In this document: in pieces, positions 44,869 to 53,032 of the stretch
Layout: the number at the start of each line of letters is the position of its first letter
Numbering within the stretch: the first letter of the stretch is position 1
Origin: Buttiauxella izardii
Lineage (GTDB): Bacteria; Pseudomonadota; Gammaproteobacteria; Enterobacterales; Enterobacteriaceae
Direction of reading: 5' to 3'
Assembly (NCBI RefSeq): GCF_003601925.1
Contig: NZ_QZWH01000005.1
Span: forward strand, 1-64,000
Length of the DNA stretch: 64,000 nt
Notes under the pieces: model-generated
Seen by the model: only the letters and a program-made list of their open reading frames with translations
What the model was told of the DNA's origin: nothing
The model's database searches: none
Translations under genes and position numbers: made by a program

Positions 44869-45344
44869 AATCCGATGACCTTATCTGCCTTGTCGGCGAG
44901 AAAATAGGCACGGCTGTTGTCATGCACATCGTCGCGAGCCAGCAATTGCTCCGGCGTTAACCAGCGATAATCGCTGTGCTGTGCGTCGGGCAGTTGCAGT
45001 TTTTCGGCATCAACTCGCAGGCGGAACCCCAACACCACATAGTGGGTTGAGAATTCCGGGCCGGAGAAATTGTCGTCGTAAAAATGCTGCCACACGCCGT
45101 AAAACTCACCGTCGGAAAGGGTAAAACGCTGGCCTAATTCGGCTTCGGTTAAGCGAGCAAAAGCCCGCTCCAGCGTTTCATCTTTCTGTACCCGGCCACC
45201 CGGCACGAACCAAAAGTTCTGTGCCGGACGTTGAGTGCGTAAGCCCAGCAGGAATTCTCCCGCCTGATTTTCCACAATTAAATCAATGGAAATCAGCGGC
45301 GTGGAGCGGACAACGGTTGAGAAGTCTTCAGCACTCAGAAACAT
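44865..45344 (-). CDS. gmm: GDP-mannose mannosyl hydrolase
   Basis: Also called wcaH or nudD. Nudix-fold enzyme that hydrolyses GDP-mannose (and GDP-glucose) to sugar and GDP and may tune GDP-sugar supply. 159 residues with a variant Nudix box, [23 protein letters not shown], in which the canonical REUXEE part is altered, as is normal for Gmm; [21 protein letters not shown] follows. The ATG at 45344 has GGGGG upstream, 2 bases past the fcl stop. Confidence 0.94.
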   Translation of the reverse strand: MFLSAEDFSTVVRSTPLISIDLIVENQAGEFLLGLRTQRPAQNFWFVPGGRVQKDETLERAFARLTEAELGQRFTLSDGEFYGVWQHFYDDNFSGPEFSTHYVVLGFRLRVDAEKLQLPDAQHSDYRWLTPEQLLARDDVHDNSRAYFLADKADKVIGL

Positions 45345-45346
45345 AT

Positions 45347-46312
45347 TTACCCCCGGAACCGCTGTTGGTTTTCGAGGAACCACTGGTAAGTGCTGGCAAG
45401 GCCAGGTTCCAGCGTGACTTCCGGATACCAGCCCAGGCGGCGCAGGCGCGTCACATCCAGCAGTTTGCGCGGCGTACCGTCAGGTTTAGTGGCGTCAAAC
45501 ACCACGCGCCCACGGTAGCCGGTCACTTTCGCGATGGTCTGCGCCAGCTCGCGGATGGTGCAGTCCACACCGGTGCCGACGTTGATATGCGAAAGCATCG
45601 GCTCGGTGTTTTCCTGCCACACTTCGCTGGCGAGTTCCATAATGTGAATGCTGGCGGCGGCCATATCGTCGACGTGCAGGAATTCACGCATTGGCGTACC
45701 GCTGCCCCACACCACCACATCCGGCGAATTTTGCGCCGTCGCTTCGTGGAAACGGCGCAACAACGCCGGGATCACATGCGAATTGCTCGGGTGGAAGTTA
45801 TCGTTCGGGCCATACAAATTGGTTGGCATGACCGAGCGATAATCGCGACCGAACTGGCGATTGTAGGACTCGCACAGTTTGATACCGGCGATTTTGGCAA
45901 TCGCATACGGCTCGTTGGTCGCTTCAAGCGTGCCTTGCAGCAGCTCGGTTTCCGCCATTGGCTGGTTCGCCATTTTTGGATAGATGCACGAGGAGCCGAG
46001 GAACAACAGCTTATTCACGTTGTGCGTGTGCGCGCTGTGAATAATGTTGGCTTCGATCATCATATTTTCGTAGATGAAGTCAGCCGGGTAGGTGTTGTTC
46101 GCAACAATTCCGCCCACTTTCGCCGCCGCCAGATAAACCTGGTCGATACGCTGCTCGGCAAAAAATGCATTAACCGCCGTGCCGTCCAGCAGGTTCAGCT
46201 CGTCGCGGTTACGCAGCACCAGTTCAACGTCTGCACGTTGCTCAAGCTGACGCACGATGGCGGAACCGACCATCCCGCGATGGCCAGCAACAAAGATACG
46301 TTGTTTATTCAT
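45347..46312 (-). CDS. fcl: GDP-L-fucose synthase
   Basis: Also wcaG. NADPH-dependent 3,5-epimerase/4-reductase that turns GDP-4-keto-6-deoxymannose into GDP-L-fucose. 321-residue [53 protein letters not shown] and catalytic [11 protein letters not shown]. Two bases from gmd and from gmm, so tightly coupled. Confidence 0.97.
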   Translation of the reverse strand: MNKQRIFVAGHRGMVGSAIVRQLEQRADVELVLRNRDELNLLDGTAVNAFFAEQRIDQVYLAAAKVGGIVANNTYPADFIYENMMIEANIIHSAHTHNVNKLLFLGSSCIYPKMANQPMAETELLQGTLEATNEPYAIAKIAGIKLCESYNRQFGRDYRSVMPTNLYGPNDNFHPSNSHVIPALLRRFHEATAQNSPDVVVWGSGTPMREFLHVDDMAAASIHIMELASEVWQENTEPMLSHINVGTGVDCTIRELAQTIAKVTGYRGRVVFDATKPDGTPRKLLDVTRLRRLGWYPEVTLEPGLASTYQWFLENQQRFRG

Positions 46313-46314
46313 AC

Positions 46315-47436
46315 TCAGGACTCCAGCGCGATGGCAACCTCGTAGCCGTGTGACTTCAGCAACGAGTGCTTTTTCGCCGCTTCGAGATCTTTGGCTACCA
46401 TTTCGCCGACCATTTCACGCAGTGTGATTTCTGGCTTCCAGCCCAGTTTTTCGTGTGCTTTGGTTGGGTCGCCGAGCAGGGTTTCCACTTCAGCAGGACG
46501 GAAGTAGCGCGGGTCAACGGAGATAATCACATCGCCTGGTTTCACGCCTGGCGCGTCATGGCCGGTGACGGAAACAACAATGCCTTTTTCGTCAACGCCG
46601 GTGCCTTCAAAGCGCAGTTTGATGCCCAGTTGTGCCGCTGCCATTTCGACAAATTCACGTACGGAATACTGAACGCCGGTCGCAATGACGAAGTCTTCCG
46701 GGTTGTCTTGTTGCAGCATCATCCACTGCATTTTCACGTAGTCTTTGGCATGGCCCCAGTCTCGCAGGGAATCCATGTTGCCCAGATACAGGCATTTTTC
46801 CAGGCCCTGTGCGATGTTGGCGATAGCGCGGGTGATTTTACGGGTGACGAAGGTTTCGCCACGGCGTGGGGATTCGTGGTTAAACAGAATGCCGTTACAG
46901 GCAAACATGCCGTACGATTCGCGGTAGTTTACGGTGATCCAGTAGGCGTAAAGTTTGGCAACTGCATACGGGGAGCGCGGGTAGAAAGGAGTGGTTTCTT
47001 TCTGCGGCGTTTCCTGCACCAGGCCGTACAGCTCAGAAGTCGACGCCTGGTAGAAACGGGTTTTCTTCTCAAGGCCTAAGAAGCGAATCGCTTCCAGCAG
47101 GCGCAGAGTACCCATTGCATCAACGTCAGCGGTGTATTCCGGGGATTCAAAAGAAACCGCAACGTGGCTCATGGCACCCAGGTTATACACTTCATCCGGC
47201 TGCACTTCGGAAAGAATACGGGTCAGGTTTGAGCTGTCCGTCAGATCACCGTAGTGCAGATGGAATTTTGGATTGCCTGAATGAGGATCCTGGTAAATGT
47301 GATCAACACGTTCAGTGTTGAAAGAAGAAGCGCGACGTTTAATACCGTGAACTTCATAACCTTTTTCCAGCAGCAGTTCCGCCAGATAAGAGCCGTCTTG
47401 TCCGGTAACACCCGTGATGAGAGCTACTTTAGTCAT
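46315..47436 (-). CDS. gmd: GDP-mannose 4,6-dehydratase
   Basis: First step of GDP-fucose synthesis. 373-residue [59 protein letters not shown], catalytic Thr/Glu in ASTSELYG and [21 protein letters not shown] upstream of the ATG. It is separated from wcaF by 374 bases that are almost wholly palindromic repeat. Confidence 0.97.
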   Translation of the reverse strand: MTKVALITGVTGQDGSYLAELLLEKGYEVHGIKRRASSFNTERVDHIYQDPHSGNPKFHLHYGDLTDSSNLTRILSEVQPDEVYNLGAMSHVAVSFESPEYTADVDAMGTLRLLEAIRFLGLEKKTRFYQASTSELYGLVQETPQKETTPFYPRSPYAVAKLYAYWITVNYRESYGMFACNGILFNHESPRRGETFVTRKITRAIANIAQGLEKCLYLGNMDSLRDWGHAKDYVKMQWMMLQQDNPEDFVIATGVQYSVREFVEMAAAQLGIKLRFEGTGVDEKGIVVSVTGHDAPGVKPGDVIISVDPRYFRPAEVETLLGDPTKAHEKLGWKPEITLREMVGEMVAKDLEAAKKHSLLKSHGYEVAIALES

Positions 47437-47469
47437 AATAGATTTTCCTCTTTTAACATTTGTGTATCA

Positions 47470-47822
47470 CCCTCACCCCAGCCCTCTCCCTAAGGGAGAG
47501 GGGGAATAACGGGACTCAATCCAATTCCCTCTCCTGAGGGAGAGGGGGAATAACGGGACTCAATCCAATTCCCTCTCCTGGGGGAGAGGGGGAATAACGG
47601 GACTCGTTCCAATTCCCTCTCCTGGGGGAGAGGGGGAATAACGGGACTCGATCCATTTCCCTTTCCTGATGGAGAGGGGGAATAGCGGGACTCGATCCAA
47701 TTCCCTTTCCTGAGGGAGAGGGGGAATAGCGGGACTCGATCCAATTCCCTTTCCTGAGGGAGAGGGGGAATAACGGGACTCGATCCAATTCCCTCTCCTG
47801 GGGGAGAGGGTTAGGGTGAGGG
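47470..47822. repeat. Tandem palindromic array with exact 44-bp period (wcaF/gmd)
   Basis: The outer ends are those of family 2 (CCCTCACCCC at 47470, GGGTGAGGGC at 47822). Between them the marker GGGACTC recurs at 47511, 47555, 47599, 47643, 47687, 47731 and 47775, exactly 44 bases apart. Each unit holds a TTCCCTYTCC...GGGAGAGGGGGAATA hairpin followed by the marker spacer. Units differ at a few positions (CTCTCC/CTTTCC, AATAACGG/AATAGCGG). It lies inside the colanic acid transcription unit; the wcaF stop is within its right end. Confidence 0.95.
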
Positions 47823-48362
47823 CGTAATGCGTTGCCGAATAACGACTGCCGGATTACCCCGGCAAACGGCATTTGCCGGTAATGATTTATAAATACTGCT
47901 GCGAGCACCGACGACGGTGCCATTGCCAATAGTGACGCCAGGTGAAACAAAGACATCCGTGGCAAGCCAACATTTCTCACCAATAACAATTGGTGTGGCA
48001 GTAATATCGAAATACTTGCTCATATAATCGTGGCTGCCAGTACATAAATAACACTTTTGTGACACCACAGAATTGGCACCAATGGTGATATCGCCTAGTG
48101 TATATAACACCGCGTCATCACCGACCCAGGCATAATCGCCGAGCGTTAATTTCCATGGATAAGTAATTTTTACTGACGGGCGAATCACCACGCCTTTACC
48201 GATTCGTGCGCCAAACAAGCGTAATAAAAAGGCGCGCCAGCGATATAATACTTGTGGTGACCAGGCAAATAATGTTGCCTGAACCGCCCACCACAATTGC
48301 ACTTTAATCGCGTTGCCACCCCGGAAACCTTTCGGCACCGAGAAGCCATTTAATTCCTGCAT
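47811..48362 (-). CDS. wcaF: Colanic acid acetyltransferase WcaF
   Basis: 183-residue left-handed beta-helix (hexapeptide) O-acetyltransferase that should acetylate a residue of the repeat unit. Visible are FSVPKGFRGGNAIKVQLWW, IRPSVKITYPWKLTLGDYAWVGDDAVLYT and the hexapeptide run ITIGANSVVS...VFVSPGVTIGNGTVVGARS. The last residues (TPSP) and the TAA stop come from the edge of the palindromic array; E. coli WcaF ends differently at that point. Function otherwise intact. Confidence 0.93.
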   Translation of the reverse strand: MQELNGFSVPKGFRGGNAIKVQLWWAVQATLFAWSPQVLYRWRAFLLRLFGARIGKGVVIRPSVKITYPWKLTLGDYAWVGDDAVLYTLGDITIGANSVVSQKCYLCTGSHDYMSKYFDITATPIVIGEKCWLATDVFVSPGVTIGNGTVVGARSSIYKSLPANAVCRGNPAVVIRQRITPSP

Positions 48363-48382
48363 AATGTACCCTTCGTTTTATT

Positions 48383-48412
48383 GCCGGATGACGCTGCGCT
48401 TATCCGACCTAC
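48383..48412. repeat. REP-like palindrome, family 1 (wcaE/wcaF)
   Basis: GCCGGATGACGCTGCGC to TATCCGACCTAC, in the 54-base wcaE-wcaF gap, inverted relative to 42156-42185. Confidence 0.8.
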
Positions 48413-48416
48413 AAAA

Positions 48417-49169
48417 TCAGGCTTTGTTATAAAGTGCTTTTGATTTTCCGGTGGTACGCAAACGTAATTTATAAGATAACTCTGCAATAAAACCGGGAAC
48501 GCGTAATATTCTGCGCTGTACGCTTCTTGCATCACGGCATAATTCAACATTGTTGGTTGTCGAAACGCCGCCCATGGAAAATTCGGAGACTATTCCATTG
48601 ACGCGCTTAAATTCATAACCGCTCTTATACATTTTGGCGGCCAGCGCGTAATCTGAAGACACTTTATATTGCAGGTCATAAGGGTATTTCAGCAGACCAT
48701 CCATCGGGAAAAATATCGCCTGATGGCTGGCAGGCAAACTGTGGTAAATATACCACCCCTGTTTTGCACGACGCTCTATTTTCGTACCATCACCAAAGTC
48801 TAATAATGCATCGCCAATAATCATGGCGTTTTCGGTTAACGGCCTTGCAGCAAGTTGGCTGACGACATTGACGATATCCGGATGGAAAATATCACCGGAG
48901 TTGAGGAACAAAGCATAACGGCCCTGAGCCAGTTCAATGCCTTTATTCATCGCATCGTAAATACCGTTATCTTTCTCACTGACGTAACGTAAGTTGTACT
49001 GCCCGCTCAGGTTTTTCAGAAATTCTGCCGTACCATCTTGCGAGCCACCATCAACCACAATCCACTCAAATGCGATGCCCGGTGCCTTCGCCAGGTGAGC
49101 CAGCGACTGCCAGGTTTTTTCTATCCCGGCGAGGTTTTTATAGGCAACAGTGATGACACTTAATAGCAT
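48417..49169 (-). CDS. wcaE: Colanic acid glycosyltransferase WcaE
   Basis: GT2 family, 250 residues: [62 protein letters not shown] (DxD-like site) and [10 protein letters not shown]. Acts on the cytoplasmic face. The ATG at 49169 has GAGG at 9-base spacing; an in-frame TTG at 49184 lies in that site. wcaD ends 11 bases before it. Confidence 0.94.
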   Translation of the reverse strand: MLLSVITVAYKNLAGIEKTWQSLAHLAKAPGIAFEWIVVDGGSQDGTAEFLKNLSGQYNLRYVSEKDNGIYDAMNKGIELAQGRYALFLNSGDIFHPDIVNVVSQLAARPLTENAMIIGDALLDFGDGTKIERRAKQGWYIYHSLPASHQAIFFPMDGLLKYPYDLQYKVSSDYALAAKMYKSGYEFKRVNGIVSEFSMGGVSTTNNVELCRDARSVQRRILRVPGFIAELSYKLRLRTTGKSKALYNKA

Positions 49170-49180
49170 TATTATTGACC

Positions 49181-50401
49181 TCAACTGTTCGTAATATTGA
49201 GTGCCTTACGCAAAATAAACGGGCAAACAATTAAGAAAGCATATTCAGGGCTAAAAATTGAACCGGTAAAAAACAGTGATACAGGAGTAAACAGCCATAA
49301 TTGCACACGGTAATTTTCATTATTACCAAATGCCGTGCGCATCATTTTAATGACTTTCCACATATACCAAACTGTCAGTAATACCGCGAACCATGAAAAA
49401 TAGATAATTAGCAGATACAAACCATTGTCTACTGTTTTACCGACATCCGCACCGTTAAAGATTCCGAATGATGCGACATATTCATATAAAGATCCGAATC
49501 GTACTACGCCATCAATATTGGTTAAGGAATGCCCGACCATCGCCAGGGGGCCAATAATACGGTAATACGATGATGAACCTTCCGTTCCCAAATCCCCCAG
49601 ACGCGTGGCGATATAAGGAAACGCGAATATTAACCCTACTAAAAACACGGAAAGAGAAATTATCGCCAGCGGCAACTTCTTCTTTATGGCACTTTTATTA
49701 AGGTATTGAAATGCCCATTCCAGCAGATAAAACAGGATAAAAGTCATTACCCCTGAAAACGATCCGGAAAGCACTATCCCGAGAAGAATCATACCATCAG
49801 TTTTGGGGGTTTTGATACCGAACTGTTTGATGCTGAGCCAAATTGAGATTAACGCCAGAGCGAAGAACGCCGGTTCAAAATATAACGCGGTAGTACGTTT
49901 ACCGCCAAAGCTAATAAAGTTCAGAACATAGCTATTACTGTATATAAGAAACTTCGAAATTTTCTCAATTAAACTACTGCCGCCGGTAAGGATAATCTGA
50001 GCCATTTCTGCCGCCGCCAGCGTCACAATAATGCCGACGACACCGTAAAATAACCTTAATAACATACGGTGATTACGTTGTGAAATAGTTTCGAAGCGGC
50101 AGCTCCAGGTCATTGCCATTATCAGCACGATATAAACGAACAATAATGTCGAGGTGACATATTTGCTGGCATCCAGCGACTGACCAAAGATGTAGTTAAA
50201 TGCGGTGAGTCCCGCACCAATGCCCAAAGCAATCATCAATTTTTTGACGCTGATGCGTTCAATGTACAAAAAGAGGATAGCGGGCAAGAAGGTGACTATC
50301 GTTATCGGGAAGCTTTCTCCGAGTGAGGCCAACTTGACGTTGACCACCAGATAGATAAACGGCAGCAGCAGATAACTACAGATTCTGATAGAACGAGACA
50401 T
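49181..50401 (-). CDS. wcaD: Colanic acid polymerase WcaD (Wzy-type)
   Basis: 406-residue inner-membrane protein with about ten hydrophobic segments, the presumed polymerase of colanic acid units. Near-identical stretches to E. coli Wca[54 protein letters not shown] and [21 protein letters not shown]. The ATG at 50401 has TGGAGGA in ideal position, overlapping the wcaC end by 26 bases; the longer frame upstream is the wcaC shadow. Confidence 0.93.
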   Translation of the reverse strand: MSRSIRICSYLLLPFIYLVVNVKLASLGESFPITIVTFLPAILFLYIERISVKKLMIALGIGAGLTAFNYIFGQSLDASKYVTSTLLFVYIVLIMAMTWSCRFETISQRNHRMLLRLFYGVVGIIVTLAAAEMAQIILTGGSSLIEKISKFLIYSNSYVLNFISFGGKRTTALYFEPAFFALALISIWLSIKQFGIKTPKTDGMILLGIVLSGSFSGVMTFILFYLLEWAFQYLNKSAIKKKLPLAIISLSVFLVGLIFAFPYIATRLGDLGTEGSSSYYRIIGPLAMVGHSLTNIDGVVRFGSLYEYVASFGIFNGADVGKTVDNGLYLLIIYFSWFAVLLTVWYMWKVIKMMRTAFGNNENYRVQLWLFTPVSLFFTGSIFSPEYAFLIVCPFILRKALNITNS

Positions 50402-51593
50402 ATTCCTCCAGCATCTGTTGCCCACTGAACGCCTGGCGACTTGCAGTTTTGAAGCTGTGCAAATCTTTGCCAAACACCTGCTGCGCGAGTTGCTCTTTTG
50501 GCATTTTCACCAGTTCGAGCACGCGCGCGTCATTGAAGGTTTTACCGCCGACTTTGCGCAGCACTTCATCTGCGGCGTCACTTTGCGTGGCGATCACCGG
50601 CACGCCAATCGACAGCGCTTCACACAAAATCAGCGGGTAGTTGTCCACCTGCGAACTAAATACCAGCGAGTCCATTTTATTGAGCTCGCTCATCAGCGCT
50701 TTTTTGTCGGTCATGTAACCGTGATTCACCACGTTCGGGCCGTTGAACGGCGAGAATTTACCGAAGGTATGCAGCTCGATTTCATCGCCCAGCGCCATAA
50801 TGGCCTGCACCAGTTGCTGATTGGTTTTGCCGTCATAACGTAAATCGTGCGCCACCACCGCGACTTTCGGTTTGTCACTCGCCGTACTTGTCAGTGGCAG
50901 TTCAGCCAGAATCGCTTCGGTTGCGACGTCGATTCCGTTATTGATAATTTTGCAGCGCCCTGCCCCGTAAATGCGATTGAAAGCATCAGCCACATGCTGG
51001 CTTGGGGAAATAAACTGGCAGCCGAGGGCTAACATTTCGCGGAATAACTGGCGCTTGGTATCCACCAATAAATGAGCGCGGTCGGTTTTTACCGGAGGAT
51101 AGTTATTTAACGTCGGGCATTTCTGGCAGCCGGTTTTCCAGACGTCGCAGCCATCGAGAAACGCGCAACGCCCGGTAATGCTCCAGTGGTCATGCAGCGT
51201 CCAGACGAAAGTGACATCCGCTTTATGGGCTTTCACGCGCTGGCAAAACGTCACCATTTCTTCCAGATTCAGCCAGTAACTGTGAACCACGTGGAAATGC
51301 AGAACCACCGGGCCGCTGGCGCGAGTGACTTTGCGATACAGATTATTGAGATTGCCAAATGGGTCGCGGTTGAAGAAGCGAAACAGAATGATGTTGGCAA
51401 TCGAGGTCAGGCGCGGCGTGTGTTTTTCAACGCCAGCGAATTTATCGTGGCTGGCGCTTTTCTTGCCGCCTTTGCCGTAACCATAAATGAAACGTGAGCT
51501 AAAACCGGCGGCGTTAGCGCGCTGATGCAGATCCAGCGCCACGCCCGCCGCACCGCCTTCCGCCAGGCGCACGTTGAATTGTAAGATATTCAT
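50376..51593 (-). CDS. wcaC: Colanic acid glycosyltransferase WcaC
   Basis: GT4 family, 405 residues: QFNVRLAEGGAAGVALDLHQRA, HFHVVHSYWLNLEEMV, WTLHDHWSITGRCAFLDGCDVWKTGCQKCPTL, VAHDLRYDGKTNQQLVQA and DNYPLILCEALSIGVPVIATQSDAADEVL. Overlaps wcaB by 4 bases and wcaD by 26. Confidence 0.94.
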   Translation of the reverse strand: MNILQFNVRLAEGGAAGVALDLHQRANAAGFSSRFIYGYGKGGKKSASHDKFAGVEKHTPRLTSIANIILFRFFNRDPFGNLNNLYRKVTRASGPVVLHFHVVHSYWLNLEEMVTFCQRVKAHKADVTFVWTLHDHWSITGRCAFLDGCDVWKTGCQKCPTLNNYPPVKTDRAHLLVDTKRQLFREMLALGCQFISPSQHVADAFNRIYGAGRCKIINNGIDVATEAILAELPLTSTASDKPKVAVVAHDLRYDGKTNQQLVQAIMALGDEIELHTFGKFSPFNGPNVVNHGYMTDKKALMSELNKMDSLVFSSQVDNYPLILCEALSIGVPVIATQSDAADEVLRKVGGKTFNDARVLELVKMPKEQLAQQVFGKDLHSFKTASRQAFSGQQMLEEYVSFYQNL

Positions 51594-52075
51594 TTTATAA
51601 CCTTTACTTGCGCTTTCTGGCCGACGACCAGCGCATTGTCCGGCACGTTGTCCAGCACCACACTTCCCGCACCGACCACCACGTTATTTCCCACGGTGAT
51701 GTCACCAATAATCACCACATTCGCGCCTAGCTCGACACCGTTGCCAATCACCGGGCAATCATCGTTTTTGCTGCGATTGCCAATGGTGACGCCGTGGCGA
51801 ATGGTGAAGTCGTCTCCGGCCACCACGAATTTATTGATAACGACGGCATAACCGTGGTGAATGGTAAAACGCCGCCCAATGGTGGCCGCCGCCTGAATTT
51901 CATAGCCAAACAGGCATTCGGTAACGAAGCGATAAAGCAGAATGACCGGGGCCGCCCACAGGTTGTTGATGACGCTTTTTTTGCGCCACACCGAGCAGAA
52001 ATGGGCGATGCGATAAGCCAGCACCATGCAGCACGGGCGCAGGCTCCAGGAATTGGCGCGCAGATCTTCAAGCAC
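51590..52075 (-). CDS. wcaB: Colanic acid acetyltransferase WcaB
   Basis: 161-residue serine-acetyltransferase-like beta-helix protein: MLEDLRANSWSLRPCCMVLAYRIAHF, GYEIQAAATIGRRFTIHHGYAVVINK, then hexapeptides (VELGANVVIIGDITVGNNVVVGAGSVVLD). Acetylates a colanic acid residue. GTG start, 2 bases past the wcaA stop; ATGA overlap with wcaC. Confidence 0.94.
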   Translation of the reverse strand: MLEDLRANSWSLRPCCMVLAYRIAHFCSVWRKKSVINNLWAAPVILLYRFVTECLFGYEIQAAATIGRRFTIHHGYAVVINKFVVAGDDFTIRHGVTIGNRSKNDDCPVIGNGVELGANVVIIGDITVGNNVVVGAGSVVLDNVPDNALVVGQKAQVKVIK

Positions 52076-52077
52076 GG

Positions 52078-52914
52078 TTATTTCCCCCGTAGTCCGTCGG
52101 CAAGACGTTTGGTGTTTCGCACACTCAGCAAGGCTAATAAGGTGCGCATCGACATGCGTTTATTGCGGATTTGGTACAGGGTAAACAGCTGATATTTCTT
52201 GCTGGCGCGGTCGAATTTGTCTTTGTGCTTTTGGTAGAAGTGGAAGTATCCGGCGAACTTTTTTGGCGATTTGGTGATCTGCATTTCACCGTGGTTGATA
52301 TGCAGAATTTGCGTGGCTTCTTCCACTTTCCACGGTTGACCGTATTCCACCACCATGCGCAGGAAGATGTCGTAGTCCTGAGCCGCAGCCAATGTGGTAT
52401 CAAACAGGCAAGCCTTGAAGCGGCTGGCGTAGGTAAATACCTGATTGCCGATAATGTTGCGCTTATAGAACAGCTTTAATGAAAACGGTGATTTCGGGTA
52501 CAACGGCAAACTCGCTGGCTGCGAATAAACCTGCCCTTCACAAACATAATCATTGGCATACAAGAAAGCGTGCGTCACCAGTTGATGCTTGTGCTCGAGA
52601 AACACCGACAGGCGGTTAGGCGTCCATTCATCATCGTCATCAATACCGGTAATCAATTCGCCCGTTGCCTGGCTGATGGCCTGGTTGCGCACCGAGCACG
52701 CGCCGGAGTTGAAATCATTGCGGGTATAGCGCACGCGCGGGTCGCCGAGTTCTTCAACAAATCGCTGGAGCTGCTCAAAAGAAGAGGAACAGTCGTCGAC
52801 GATTAACATTTCCCAGTGCTCATAATCCTGGCGCAACACCGATTTTATGGCGCGGATTGCCAGCTGTTGACGGTTCCATGTCGGCATATAAATAGAGATA
52901 AGTGGGTTATTCAT
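52078..52914 (-). CDS. wcaA: Colanic acid glycosyltransferase WcaA
   Basis: GT2 family, 278 residues: ISIYMPTWNRQQLAIRAIKSVLRQDYEHWEMLIVDDCS, RNDFNSGACSVRNQAI, metal-binding GIDDDDEWTPNRL and AAQDYDIFLRMV. The ATG at 52914 has GGGGAG upstream; an in-frame TTG four codons earlier is inside that site. It is separated from wzc by a family 2 repeat. Confidence 0.94.
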   Translation of the reverse strand: MNNPLISIYMPTWNRQQLAIRAIKSVLRQDYEHWEMLIVDDCSSSFEQLQRFVEELGDPRVRYTRNDFNSGACSVRNQAISQATGELITGIDDDDEWTPNRLSVFLEHKHQLVTHAFLYANDYVCEGQVYSQPASLPLYPKSPFSLKLFYKRNIIGNQVFTYASRFKACLFDTTLAAAQDYDIFLRMVVEYGQPWKVEEATQILHINHGEMQITKSPKKFAGYFHFYQKHKDKFDRASKKYQLFTLYQIRNKRMSMRTLLALLSVRNTKRLADGLRGK

Positions 52915-52944
52915 GGCGCTCCCCAAAGTCTTGTTATGTAACCC

Positions 52945-53020
52945 CCCTCATCCCGGCCTTCTCCCAGAGGGAGAAGGAGCAAAAGATCCCCTCTCCAGGG
53001 GGAGAGGCTTAGGGTGAGGG
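52945..53020. repeat. Paired palindromic repeat, family 2 (wzc/wcaA)
   Basis: CCCTCATCCC at one end, GGGTGAGGG at the other, with hairpins CTTCTCCC..GGGAGAAG and CCTCTCC..GGAGAGG. It lies between the export genes wza-wzb-wzc and the first glycosyltransferase. Confidence 0.85.
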
Positions 53021-53032
53021 CGACAAACTCAA

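Noticed and set aside
44865-45344. Degenerate, inactive Nudix protein
   Set aside because: The altered Nudix box is typical of GDP-mannose mannosyl hydrolases, and the rest of the protein is conserved.
45221-46345. Long plus-strand frame opposite fcl
   Set aside because: It is a shadow of fcl; its His/Arg/Gln-rich product resembles no family and it has no ribosome site. The plus-strand frames opposite wcaJ (39236-40057) and cpsG (41282-41980) are the same kind of artefact.
47470-47822. CRISPR array
   Set aside because: The period is regular, but the spacer-like segments are the same in every unit and each unit is a palindromic hairpin. No cas genes are nearby.
47490-47989. Repetitive proline/arginine-rich proteins from long open frames
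   Set aside because: These frames are translations of the tandem palindromic array; no ribosome site and no independent support.
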